Below, in pieces: positions 1 through 6,553 of a stretch of 12,656 nucleotides of DNA. Source of the stretch: an uncultured Steroidobacter sp. (GTDB lineage: Bacteria > Pseudomonadota > Gammaproteobacteria > Steroidobacterales > Steroidobacteraceae). A model generated the notes under the pieces. It had not been told where the DNA came from, did not search any database, and saw only the letters and a list, made by a program, of their open reading frames with translations. Location of the stretch: contig CAMLEO010000209.1 in assembly GCA_946478975.1 (NCBI GenBank), positions 1 through 12,656 on the forward strand. The letters are read 5' to 3'. Numbering within the stretch: the stretch's first letter is position 1; each line of letters opens with the position of its first letter. A program made the translations under genes and the position numbers.

Positions 1-2
1 AT

Positions 3-635
3 AACTACGAGGTCGGTGCAAAGGCGACGATGTTGGATCGGCTGCTGAGCGTCGATCTGGCGTTGTACTACGTCGATTGGCAGGACGTGCAACAGCAGTT
101 GGCAGTGCCTTATCAGAACGTCGACGTGACCGCGCTGACCAACGGCGAGTCCGCCAGCGGCTTCGGTGCCGATCTCGGACTGGTCGTGCGTCCCACCGAC
201 AGCCTGTCGCTGGGCGTGAATGTGAGCTGGAACGATCTGTCGGTGGATAAGGCCGTCTTCATCGGCACGAGCAACGTCGTGCTGTTCGAAAAAGGCTCAC
301 GCTTGAATTACTCACCCGAACTCACCGTCGGTGCGTTCGCAGACGCCAACTTCCCGATGGGCAGCAGTGGTTATGAGGGGCAGCTGTCACTCTCCGGCTA
401 TCACACCAGCGAGCAGAACTTCCACGGTTTTGCGGGCAGCACCGCGTTCGTCAATGCCGGCGATTCAGTGACCATGACACGCGTGTCGATGTCTTTGATA
501 TCGCCCAAGCATTGGACCGCTGCGCTGTTCGTCGACAACGCGAACAACGAGGATGCGCGCATGCCCGCCGTCAGTGGTTACAGCCCGCGACTGCGGCCGC
601 GGACGGTCGGGTTGCAGGTGGATTATCAGTTCTGA
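3..635 (+). CDS. TonB-dependent outer-membrane receptor, C-terminal part (5' end outside window)
   Basis: The open frame enters from the left edge, in frame from base 3, and ends at TGA 633-635, giving about 210 residues of what is normally a 700-900-residue protein. The visible part is the end of a 22-strand beta-barrel. It shows alternating amphipathic strands (LSVDLALYYVDWQDVQ, LSLGVNVSWNDL, LTVGAFADANF, WTAALFVDNANNEDAR) and finishes in an aromatic residue (VGLQVDYQF), the usual outer-membrane assembly signal. 'YxxDWxDVQ' and the late 'VDNANNEDAR' (normally 'v.NlfDe.y') are typical of TonB-dependent receptors. Such receptors use TonB-ExbBD energy to import large or scarce ligands. Plug and TonB box are not visible, so the ligand cannot be inferred. 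It lies just upstream of the catabolic run, suggesting uptake of the substrate degraded there. An ATG at 30 is internal, not the start. Confidence 0.9.
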   Translation, partial: NYEVGAKATMLDRLLSVDLALYYVDWQDVQQQLAVPYQNVDVTALTNGESASGFGADLGLVVRPTDSLSLGVNVSWNDLSVDKAVFIGTSNVVLFEKGSRLNYSPELTVGAFADANFPMGSSGYEGQLSLSGYHTSEQNFHGFAGSTAFVNAGDSVTMTRVSMSLISPKHWTAALFVDNANNEDARMPAVSGYSPRLRPRTVGLQVDYQF

Positions 636-642
636 TGTCGCA

Positions 643-670
643 CGGACTGCGTCGGCACCGACGCAGTCCG
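643..670 (+). terminator. Strong hairpin between receptor and aldehyde dehydrogenase genes
   Basis: Bases 643-655 (CGGACTGCGTCGG) and 658-670 are perfect reverse complements with only CA between them, so the transcript could form a 12-13 bp GC-rich stem with a tight loop. It begins 8 bases after the receptor stop and ends 22 bases before the next ATG. The following bases (GTTCAATTGAC) are only modestly T-rich, so it is not a textbook Rho-independent terminator. It could be a partial terminator, a processing site, or a 3'-end stabiliser that lowers expression of the enzyme genes relative to the receptor. Confidence 0.7.
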
Positions 671-692
671 GTTCAATTGACAGTGATTCAAG

Positions 693-2180
693 ATGAATTG
701 GCAACAACGTGCAGCTGAGGTTCGATGGAATATCCGGCCGTTCATCGACGGGCGATATCAGGATTCCCAGTCGAGAGAGACGTTTGAGAATATCGATCCC
801 AGCACCGAGCGATCGCTGTGCCAGATTCACGTGGGCAGTCCAGCGGACGTCGATGTTGCGGTCCGTGTCGCCCGCAAGCGATTCGAAGAGGGTTGCTGGT
901 CGGAACTGCCCGCGGTGCGCCGTGCGGACGTGTTGTGCAAGTTCGCCGACCTCATCGTGCAACACAAAGAAACGCTGGCACTGCTCGACTCTTTGGAGAT
1001 GGGCAAGCCGATCGCCGAGTCGTTGCGCGATGTAGAAATCGTCGGGCCGTGGCTGATGCGCTCGTGGGCCGGCTTTGCAGACAAACTGCTGGGCTCGAAC
1101 GCGCCGCTGTATCCGACCTCGATGACCATGAATTCTTATGGTCCGCGCGGCGTCGTTGGAGCGATCACGCCCTGGAACTTCCCGATGAGCAACGCCGTGG
1201 TGAAGATCGCACCGGCGCTTGCGGCGGGAAATACCCTGGTGCTCAAGCCTTCGGAGCTCGCGTCGAGTTCGGCTTTGAAGCTTGCCGAACTCGCGCTGGA
1301 GGCTGGAATTCCCGAAGGCGTGTTGAACATCGTTCCCGGCCTCGGTTCGACGGTCGGCGCAGCGCTGGCGCTGCATTCCGATGTCGATATGGTCTCCTTC
1401 ACGGGCTCGACCGCGACCGGTCGCCGGATCATGGAACTGTCCGCGCGTTCGAACGGTAAACCGGTGCTGCTCGAGTGCGGAGGAAAATCTCCGCACGTCG
1501 TGTTCGGCGATGTCACGCCGCATTTGGATCGCGTGGCCGACATGGTCGCTCGCGGAGTCGTCTGGAATCAAGGCCAGGTCTGCAGTGCTCACACGCGGCT
1601 GCTGGTCGATGAGCGCATCAAGGATGCATTGCTCGATCGAGTCATCAGCAAAGTCAGCGCCAGCAAACCCGGGCAGCCTTTGGATCCCGCAACCACGTTC
1701 GGCCCGCTCGCGAGCCCGGTCCAGCGCGATCGAGTCAAAGCATACGTCGAACAGGGCATCAAGGCTGGCGCCCGAGCGGTATTGAAAGGTTCGATCCAGC
1801 AAAGCGGCGGCTGCTACGTCTCGCCCACGGTGTTCGATCGAGTGACCGGCGCGATGCCGATCGTAAGAGAAGAAATATTCGGTCCGGTGTTGTGCGTACA
1901 GTCATTCAGCAGCGATGAAGAAGCGATCGGCCTCGCGAACGACGCCGAGTATGGTTTGGTTGCAACGGTATGGACGCGCGACATGGGCCGCAGCAAGCGC
2001 ATGGCGAATGCGATCAAAGCCGGTGTGGTGTATGTGCGCACCGGAGGCGAAGAGGGCGCCGATTCGGGTTGTATGTTGAGCCACGAGCCGCGCAAAGGTT
2101 CTGGATTCGGCGCCGAACTCGGCCTCGGCGGACTGCAGTCGTACTCCGCTTTGAAGATGATTCACTGGACCGGCGCGTAA
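693..2180 (+). CDS. NAD(P)-dependent aldehyde dehydrogenase, PuuC/class 1-2-like
   Basis: A 495-residue ALDH superfamily enzyme oxidising an aldehyde to its acid in the cytoplasm. Visible motifs: PWNFP with Asn162 (oxyanion), KPSE with Lys185 (cofactor ribose), FTGST 236-240, LECGGKSP with general base Glu261, GQVCSAHTR with nucleophile Cys297, and EEIFGPV 393-399. Length and layout resemble gamma-glutamyl-aminobutyraldehyde dehydrogenase (PuuC) and betaine-aldehyde-type enzymes, but substrate is not assignable. The C-terminus is unusual: where most members have VN...PFGGxKxSGxGR, this one reads YVRTGG...LSHEPRKGSGFG (448-473). An in-frame TGA at 684-686 makes ATG 693 the earliest start; no clear Shine-Dalgarno precedes it. 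It is the first gene of a co-directional run that continues to 8610, and aldehyde dehydrogenases accompany acetoin-dehydrogenase-type operons, where they clear the released aldehyde. Confidence 0.93.
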   Translation: MNWQQRAAEVRWNIRPFIDGRYQDSQSRETFENIDPSTERSLCQIHVGSPADVDVAVRVARKRFEEGCWSELPAVRRADVLCKFADLIVQHKETLALLDSLEMGKPIAESLRDVEIVGPWLMRSWAGFADKLLGSNAPLYPTSMTMNSYGPRGVVGAITPWNFPMSNAVVKIAPALAAGNTLVLKPSELASSSALKLAELALEAGIPEGVLNIVPGLGSTVGAALALHSDVDMVSFTGSTATGRRIMELSARSNGKPVLLECGGKSPHVVFGDVTPHLDRVADMVARGVVWNQGQVCSAHTRLLVDERIKDALLDRVISKVSASKPGQPLDPATTFGPLASPVQRDRVKAYVEQGIKAGARAVLKGSIQQSGGCYVSPTVFDRVTGAMPIVREEIFGPVLCVQSFSSDEEAIGLANDAEYGLVATVWTRDMGRSKRMANAIKAGVVYVRTGGEEGADSGCMLSHEPRKGSGFGAELGLGGLQSYSALKMIHWTGA

Positions 2181-2195
2181 GGCCCGGCCTGCGGT

Positions 2196-2218
2196 GCCCG
2201 CCCCAGCGAAGGGTGGGC
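2196..2218 (+). other. Intercistronic hairpin between aldehyde dehydrogenase and E1-alpha
   Basis: GCCCGCCC (2196-2203) can pair with GGGTGGGC (2211-2218) around a 7-base loop, with one G-U pair. No T-run follows, so a Rho-independent terminator is unlikely. It lies in the largest gap (99 bases) of the operon. It may be an mRNA-stability or processing element; a function is not shown. Confidence 0.35.
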
Positions 2219-2279
2219 CGCGCCGGCATCACGGAGCACAACGCGACGGAACTCACGCAGTCACAGCAGGAATAGATCG

Positions 2280-3281
2280 ATGACCTTGACCCCAGAGCGG
2301 CAGCGCGAAACGTATCGCCGTATGCTGCGCATTCGGAAGTTCGAAGAAGAAGGCACGCGGCTTTATAAATTGGGGCGCATCCCCGGCGCGTTTCACGCCA
2401 GCATCGGACAGGAAGCTACGATCGTCGGCGCCTGCATGGCGCTACGCGACTCCGACGCAATGACCGGAACGCATCGTTCGCACGGTCATCCCATCGGCAA
2501 AGGCGCGGACCTCAAAGCGCTGATGGCAGAGTTGATGGGCAAGCGCACCGGCATCTGTGGCGGCCGCGGCGGCTCGATGCATCTTGCCGATCGCAGCGTC
2601 GGCATCATCGGCGAGTCCGCCATCGTCGGCGGTGGCATTCCATTGGCCACCGGCTGTGCATTGAGCGCCAAGGTGCGCGGCGTGGACCAGGTGAGCCTCT
2701 GTTTCTTCGGCGATGGCGCCGTCAACCAGGGAACATTTCATGAGTCGTTGAACATGGCATCGCTGTGGAAGCTGCCGGTGGTCTACTGCTGTGAGAACAA
2801 TGGCTACGCGATCACGACTTCCCTGGAACGCAGCCATGCGCAAACAGACATCGCCAGGCGCGCCGACTCCTACGGGATGCCTGGAGTGTCGGTAGACGGA
2901 CAGGATGTTGCCGCCGTTCATGAGGTAGTGAGCAAAGCCGTGGAGCGCGCGCGTCGGGGCGAAGGACCGACGCTGGTCGAAGCCAAAACATATCGTTTCG
3001 ACGAACATCAGGTCGGGCTCATCATCCCGGGCACGCCGTATCGTCCCGCCTACGAAGTGGAACATCACAAGGCACAGCGTGATCCGCTCGCTTTGTACCG
3101 CCGAGCCCTGCTCGCTGAAGGCATGAGTGACTCCGAACTCACGGCGATCGAAACCGAAGTGACGGAAGCAGTCGCGGCCGCGATCCGGTTCGGAGAGGAA
3201 AGTCCTCAACCGGATCCCGCCACTCTTTACGACAACCTGTTCAGCACGCCTGCTCGCGCCGCCGCGCCGCGCGCTGTTTAG
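2280..3281 (+). CDS. Thiamine-diphosphate dehydrogenase E1 component, alpha subunit (PdhA/AcoA-like)
   Basis: A 333-residue E1-alpha of the 2-oxoacid/acetoin dehydrogenase family. With E1-beta it decarboxylates a 2-oxoacid or cleaves an acyloin on ThDP and passes the acyl group to a lipoyl arm. Seen: THRSHGH (64-70), GRGGSMH (95-101), and the ThDP/Mg motif GDGAVNQG (144-151) through CENNGYA (171-177). In loop A, human PDH has YRYHGHSMSDPG; here it is YRFDEHQVGLIIPG (238-251). The key His243 is kept, but the preceding His-Gly is Asp-Glu and the serine used for kinase regulation is absent. That may alter substrate or lipoyl-domain recognition. AGGAA 8-12 bases upstream supports ATG 2280. Tandem stops TAG-TAA end the gene, 21 bases before E1-beta. 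Exact substrate (pyruvate, branched-chain oxoacid, acetoin or other) is undetermined; length fits AcoA/PdhA of bacterial alpha2beta2 enzymes. Confidence 0.92.
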   Translation: MTLTPERQRETYRRMLRIRKFEEEGTRLYKLGRIPGAFHASIGQEATIVGACMALRDSDAMTGTHRSHGHPIGKGADLKALMAELMGKRTGICGGRGGSMHLADRSVGIIGESAIVGGGIPLATGCALSAKVRGVDQVSLCFFGDGAVNQGTFHESLNMASLWKLPVVYCCENNGYAITTSLERSHAQTDIARRADSYGMPGVSVDGQDVAAVHEVVSKAVERARRGEGPTLVEAKTYRFDEHQVGLIIPGTPYRPAYEVEHHKAQRDPLALYRRALLAEGMSDSELTAIETEVTEAVAAAIRFGEESPQPDPATLYDNLFSTPARAAAPRAV

Positions 3282-3302
3282 TAAACTTTCGGAGCACATA
3301 GC

Positions 3303-4298
3303 ATGTCGAGTGTTTTACAAGCCGATCCGTCCGGCGCGCGCGTCCGTATGAGTTATCTCGATGCGCTGGTTCAAGCGCAGATTGAGGAGATGGAGCGTGA
3401 CGATCGCGTCATCCTGATGGGCGAGGACATCGCCGTGTACGGCGGTGGAAAACTGGTGGAAAGCTTCGGCGACAAGCGGGTCTGGAGCATGCCGATTTCC
3501 GAGACCAGCTTCACCGGCGTCGGGGTCGGCGCGGCAATCAACGGCCTGCGGCCCATCGTCGATCTGAGCATCGCAAGTTTCATGTATCTCGCCGCCGATC
3601 AGATCGTGAACCAGGCGAGCAAGCTGCGTTACATGACCGGCGGTCAGATCGGCGTGCCGATCGTGTTTCGCTGCTGTATGTATTATCGAGCCGCGATCGC
3701 CGCCCAACATTCGGATCGACCGTATCCGTTGTTCATGAATATTCCGGGTCTGAAGATCATCAGCCCGTCGAGCCCCGCGGACATCAAGGGCCTGATGAAG
3801 TCGGCGGTTCGGGACGACGATCCGGTGCTCATTTTCGAGGACACCAAGTTGTGGCCCACCAAGGGCGAGGTGCCTACCGATCCAGATTATCTGGTACCCA
3901 TCGGCAAGGCCGATATCAAGCGCGCCGGAACGGATGTCACGATCGTCGCCATCGCAGGCGCGATGCGTCCGGCAATGGAGGCCGCGGACGCGCTTGCGAA
4001 AGAAGGCGTTTCGGTCGAAGTCATCGATCCGCGCACGCTCAAGCCGCTTGACATCGATTCGATCGTAACGTCGGTGGCGAAGACCGGTCGCCTGGTCGTC
4101 GTCGACAATGCGCACCGGATCTGCAGCGTGGCAAGTGAGATCGCGGCCAGCGTGTCGGAACAGGCGTTTGGCTATCTGAAGAAACCCGTGTGCCGGCTGA
4201 CTGCGCCGGACGTGCACGTGCCATTCAGCCCGGTTCTGGAAGAGGAACTGTTTCCGGATCGAACCGCGATCGTGGCCGCAGTCAAACGGCTGCTCTGA
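3303..4298 (+). CDS. Thiamine-diphosphate dehydrogenase E1 component, beta subunit (PdhB/AcoB-like)
   Basis: A 331-residue E1-beta partner of the preceding alpha subunit. It holds the pyrimidine side of ThDP and the E2 contact. Seen: GEDIAVYGG (40-48), MPISETSFTGVGVGAA (63-78) with Glu67 as the ThDP N1' activator, IPGLKIISPSSPADIKGL (147-164), and the C-terminal transketolase domain ending PDVHVPFSPVLEE. Length is normal. The active-site loop is atypical: human PDH-beta has VFRGPNGASAGVAAQHSQ, whereas this protein has VFRCCMYYRAAIAAQHSD (121-138). GPNG is replaced by bulky Cys-Met-Tyr-Tyr residues and the Gln after HS by Asp. Because this loop faces the substrate cavity, an unusual substrate is plausible (inference). 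GGAG about ten bases before ATG 3303 supports the start. It is 34 bases ahead of the lipoyl protein. Confidence 0.92.
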   Translation: MSSVLQADPSGARVRMSYLDALVQAQIEEMERDDRVILMGEDIAVYGGGKLVESFGDKRVWSMPISETSFTGVGVGAAINGLRPIVDLSIASFMYLAADQIVNQASKLRYMTGGQIGVPIVFRCCMYYRAAIAAQHSDRPYPLFMNIPGLKIISPSSPADIKGLMKSAVRDDDPVLIFEDTKLWPTKGEVPTDPDYLVPIGKADIKRAGTDVTIVAIAGAMRPAMEAADALAKEGVSVEVIDPRTLKPLDIDSIVTSVAKTGRLVVVDNAHRICSVASEIAASVSEQAFGYLKKPVCRLTAPDVHVPFSPVLEEELFPDRTAIVAAVKRLL

Positions 4299-4332
4299 AT
4301 CGATCCATACCGAACGATACATTGGAACCATC

Positions 4333-4572
4333 ATGACGATGAAAATAGTGCTGCCCAAGTGGGGCATGGGAATCGACGAGGGCACGATCGTGCAGTGGTT
4401 GAAAGCCGAAGGAGACACCGTCGCCGCGGGCGAGCCGGTAGTTGAAATCGAAACCGCGAAAGCCACGCAGGCCGTGGAGGCGCCAGTCGCCGGCCGCTTG
4501 AGCAAGATCCTCGTGGGCCCGGGCGAGAGCGTCCCGGTCAACAGCGATCTCGGCCTGATCGAGGAAATGTGA
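4333..4572 (+). CDS. Stand-alone lipoyl-domain (biotinyl/lipoyl carrier) protein
   Basis: A complete 79-residue protein that is essentially one lipoyl domain. It begins TMKIVLPKWGMGIDEGTIVQ and carries EIETAKATQAVEAP (38-51), where Lys43 is the predicted lipoylation site (canonical ETDKA; here Asp is Ala). It ends LGLIEEM with no linker, subunit-binding domain or catalytic domain. In ordinary 2-oxoacid dehydrogenase complexes this domain is the N-terminus of E2. Here it is a separate small protein that would shuttle the acyl group between E1 and the E2 encoded next. GGAA at 4324-4327 lies 5 bases before ATG 4333; ATG 4339 is an alternative. Its stop TGA shares one base with the E2 ATG, implying translational coupling. 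A biotin carrier is less likely: there is no AMKM motif and no carboxylase gene nearby. The lipoylation enzyme would have to be encoded elsewhere. Confidence 0.9.
   Translation: MTMKIVLPKWGMGIDEGTIVQWLKAEGDTVAAGEPVVEIETAKATQAVEAPVAGRLSKILVGPGESVPVNSDLGLIEEM
4561..4566 (+). promoter_or_regulatory. Shine-Dalgarno GAGGAA for E2, inside the lipoyl-protein gene
   Basis: GAGGAA at 4561-4566 codes for the Glu-Glu at the end of the lipoyl protein and sits 5 bases before ATG 4572. This favours ATG 4572 over GTG 4569 as the E2 start. It also supports coupled translation of carrier and acyltransferase. Confidence 0.6.
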
Positions 4573-5267
4573 TGGCCGAGCCCTACACCGTGGTGCCATT
4601 GACGCCGTTGCGTCGGGCGATCGCGGCGCGCATGACCGAAGCGGCGAGCACGATCCCGCACTTCCGTGCGGCAGTGGACGTCGAGATGGATGCGCTGCTC
4701 GGGTTGCGAGAACGTTTCAACCGCGAGCGGCCCGACAGCAAGGTTTCCGTCAACGACTGCATCATCAAGGCGTGCGCGTCGACGTTGATGTTGCATCCAG
4801 CTGTCAACGTGCAGTGGGTCGACAACAAAATCCATCGATACAACCAGGCCGATATTTCGGTCATCGTCGCCGTGGACGGCGGCTTGGTGACTCCCGTCGT
4901 GCGGGCCACCCAGGCGAAAAGCCTGCCAGACATTGCGATCGAGGTGAGATCGCTGGCAGCACGTGCAGCGGCACGGCAGTTGAAGATGGACGAGATCGTG
5001 GGCGGCTCGTTCAGCGTTTCCAATTTGGGCGGCTATGGCGTGGACGAGTTCGACGCGATCATCAATCCACCCCAGTGCGCAATTCTCGCTGTGGGTGCTG
5101 CCAGGCCCCGCCCGGTGGCTTGCGAGGACGGTACGATCCGCGTCGCCAAGGTGCTGCGGGCCTGCTTGTCGCTCGATCATCGCGCCATCGACGGCGCCGT
5201 CGCTGCTCAGTTCCTGGCCGGATTGCGCCAGAGCCTGGAGCAGCCCGAAGCACTGTTTGCAACGTGA
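4572..5267 (+). CDS. 2-Oxoacid dehydrogenase E2, catalytic domain only (dihydrolipoyl acyltransferase)
   Basis: A 231-residue protein equivalent to the C-terminal catalytic domain of E2, which transfers an acyl group from dihydrolipoamide to CoA. It starts directly at the catalytic-domain boundary (PLTPLRRAIAARMTEAASTIPHF, 9-31). It contains GGSFSVSNLGGYGVDEFDAI (144-163) and ends with the CAT-like active site LDHRAIDG (201-208), with His203 and Asp207 as expected catalytic residues. Both the N-terminal lipoyl domain and the roughly 35-residue peripheral subunit-binding domain that anchors E1/E3 in normal E2 (400 residues or more) are absent. The lipoyl part is supplied by the adjacent gene; no binding domain is seen in either protein. 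No E3 gene is present in the window, so a housekeeping lipoamide dehydrogenase is probably used (inference). The gene is intact, with no frame disruption between carrier and E2 that would suggest recent decay. Confidence 0.92.
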   Translation: MAEPYTVVPLTPLRRAIAARMTEAASTIPHFRAAVDVEMDALLGLRERFNRERPDSKVSVNDCIIKACASTLMLHPAVNVQWVDNKIHRYNQADISVIVAVDGGLVTPVVRATQAKSLPDIAIEVRSLAARAAARQLKMDEIVGGSFSVSNLGGYGVDEFDAIINPPQCAILAVGAARPRPVACEDGTIRVAKVLRACLSLDHRAIDGAVAAQFLAGLRQSLEQPEALFAT

Positions 5268-5278
5268 GGCCCGAACCC

Positions 5279-6088
5279 GTGGAGCGATTGAAGAACAAAG
5301 TCGCGCTCGTCACCGGCGGCGCATCGGGGCTGGGTAAGGCCATCGTCGAGCGTCTGATATCCGAAGGTGCACGCGTCGTTATCTCGGACGTGCAGGAGGC
5401 GCTGGGCACTGCGAGCGCGACCGAGCTCGGATGTGAGTTTCTGCAGCACGACGTAACGCAGGAAGAGCAATGGGTGCGTGTGATCCGTGAAACACAGCGG
5501 CGCTGCGGCGGATTGCATATATTGGTCAACAATGCAGGAATTGCCGGAACCCGGGGAGGTGAAAGCCCCGAGGACACCGCTCTGGAGGACTGGCGGAGAA
5601 TTTTTGCGGTGAACGTCGAAGGAGTGATGTTGGGTTGTAAAGTGTCGATCCCGGCCATTCACGCTTCGGGCGGCGGCTCGATTGTGAATATCTCCTCCGT
5701 GGCGGGCCTGCTGGCGACGCCGTACGCGATGGCTTACGGCGCGAGCAAGGCGACGGTGCGTCATCTGACCAAGACCGTCGCCCAGCACTGCCTGGAGCGG
5801 AAACTGAAAATTCGCTGCAATTCGGTGCACCCGGGCACCGTGCGCACGGTATTGTGGGAGCGGCAAGCCGAGCAGACGGCGCGCAAGCGTGGGGTTACGG
5901 TTGAGACGATCGCTCAGGAGATCGAGGCCATCATCCCGATGGGGGACATGACTCGGGTGGAAGATGTCTCCGCGGCCGTGGCGTTCCTCGCATCCGAGGA
6001 CTCCCGGCACATCACCGGCGAAAAACTGGTGGTCGACGGCGGAATCATCCACTGCGATACCTATCAGATGGGATTCCACCGTCGATGA
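5279..6088 (+). CDS. Short-chain dehydrogenase/reductase (classical SDR)
   Basis: A 269-residue classical SDR that interconverts an alcohol and a ketone with NAD(P). Seen: cofactor motif TGGASGLG (12-19), Asp37 after beta-2 (ISDV), which favours NAD(H), NNAG (84-87), Asn112, and the catalytic Ser140, Tyr153 and Lys157 (YGASK). HPGTVRT (184-190) and the terminal ITGEKLVVDGG are typical. The chosen start is GTG 5279, giving MERLKNKVALVTGG, the normal distance to the glycine motif, with GAGG nine bases upstream. A GTG at 5264 overlapping the E2 stop by four bases is an alternative that adds five residues. The next gene begins 19 bases later. Its place after an E1/E2 set recalls acetoin/butanediol dehydrogenases, but 3-hydroxyacyl, steroid or sugar SDRs share these motifs, so the substrate is open. 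Confidence 0.9.
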   Translation: MERLKNKVALVTGGASGLGKAIVERLISEGARVVISDVQEALGTASATELGCEFLQHDVTQEEQWVRVIRETQRRCGGLHILVNNAGIAGTRGGESPEDTALEDWRRIFAVNVEGVMLGCKVSIPAIHASGGGSIVNISSVAGLLATPYAMAYGASKATVRHLTKTVAQHCLERKLKIRCNSVHPGTVRTVLWERQAEQTARKRGVTVETIAQEIEAIIPMGDMTRVEDVSAAVAFLASEDSRHITGEKLVVDGGIIHCDTYQMGFHRR

Positions 6089-6096
6089 AGCGCAAT

Positions 6097-6101
6097 GGAG
6101 G
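6097..6101 (+). promoter_or_regulatory. Shine-Dalgarno GGAGG of the VOC gene
   Basis: GGAGG ends 6 bases before ATG 6108, the best ribosome-binding site in the window. It fixes the VOC start although the frame stays open far upstream. Confidence 0.7.
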
Positions 6102-6107
6102 CGAACG

Positions 6108-6551
6108 ATGATCACAGGAATGAATCACGTCGGTGTCTCGGTCTCGAACCTGGATCGATCCGTTGAGTTCTATCGCGATGTATTGGGAATGTCGCTCGTC
6201 GTCGCAGGTCAGGTCGGCGGTGAAAGTTACGAGCGTGTGTTCGGTTTGAAAGGCGCACGAGCTCGCGGCGCGTTGTTGCGCCTCGGTAATTTTCAGATCG
6301 AGCTGTTCGAGTTCGCCGAGCCTGTGCCCCATCCGGTCGACCCCAACCGCCCCGTCTGCGATCACGGCATCACCCATTTCTGCCTCGATGTGTCCGACAT
6401 CCATGGTGAATATCGGCGGCTCGCGGCCGCTGGGGTGAGGTTCCATTGCCCGCCGGAGGAGTTCTCGGGCGAGGCATATGCAACCTATGCACGCGATCCG
6501 GACGGCAACGTATTCGAGCTGCGGCAGCGGATCGAGCAGGCGCACCGCTGA
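6108..6551 (+). CDS. VOC-superfamily (glyoxalase/epimerase-fold) metalloprotein
   Basis: A 147-residue two-repeat VOC protein. The N-terminal NHVGVSVSNLDRSVEFYRDVLGM and the second repeat GITHFCLDVSDIHGEYRRLAAAG are characteristic. Likely metal ligands are His7, Glu65 (FQIELFEF), His90 and Glu137 (GNVFELRQ), all present, so it should be a metal enzyme rather than a resistance-type binding protein. DPDGNVFEL near the end is common to lactoylglutathione lyase, methylmalonyl-CoA epimerase and small dioxygenase families. The fold alone does not tell which reaction applies. Given acyl-CoA formation upstream, an epimerase or isomerase of a pathway intermediate is plausible. The stop lies 2 bases before the hydrolase ATG. 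Confidence 0.88.
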   Translation: MITGMNHVGVSVSNLDRSVEFYRDVLGMSLVVAGQVGGESYERVFGLKGARARGALLRLGNFQIELFEFAEPVPHPVDPNRPVCDHGITHFCLDVSDIHGEYRRLAAAGVRFHCPPEEFSGEAYATYARDPDGNVFELRQRIEQAHR

Positions 6552-6553
6552 TC

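Noticed and set aside
677..682. Perfect TTGACA that might be a -35 box for the aldehyde dehydrogenase operon
   Set aside because: No -10-like hexamer lies 16-18 bases downstream, and that position would already be inside the coding sequence.
465..1802. A 445-codon open frame on the - strand opposite the receptor end and aldehyde dehydrogenase
   Set aside because: Same reasoning: Arg/His-rich low-complexity translation, antisense to a well-supported ALDH, no start signal.
2442..3299. A 285-codon open frame on the - strand opposite E1-alpha
   Set aside because: Antisense shadow of a gene with intact ThDP motifs; no recognisable protein features.
4569..4571. GTG 4569 as the E2 start
   Set aside because: It is immediately followed by ATG 4572, which has better Shine-Dalgarno spacing and shares a base with the lipoyl-protein stop.
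3315..5180. A 621-codon open frame on the - strand opposite E1-beta, lipoyl protein and E2
   Set aside because: It is antisense to three genes with clear conserved motifs. Its translation is rich in His, Arg and Asp, with no recognisable domain, as expected of a codon-bias shadow.
4772..5278. Long upstream extension of the SDR frame
   Set aside because: It overlaps the E2 catalytic domain in another frame and gives Arg-rich nonsense. The SDR fold begins a few residues before its TGxxxGxG motif, which fits GTG 5279.
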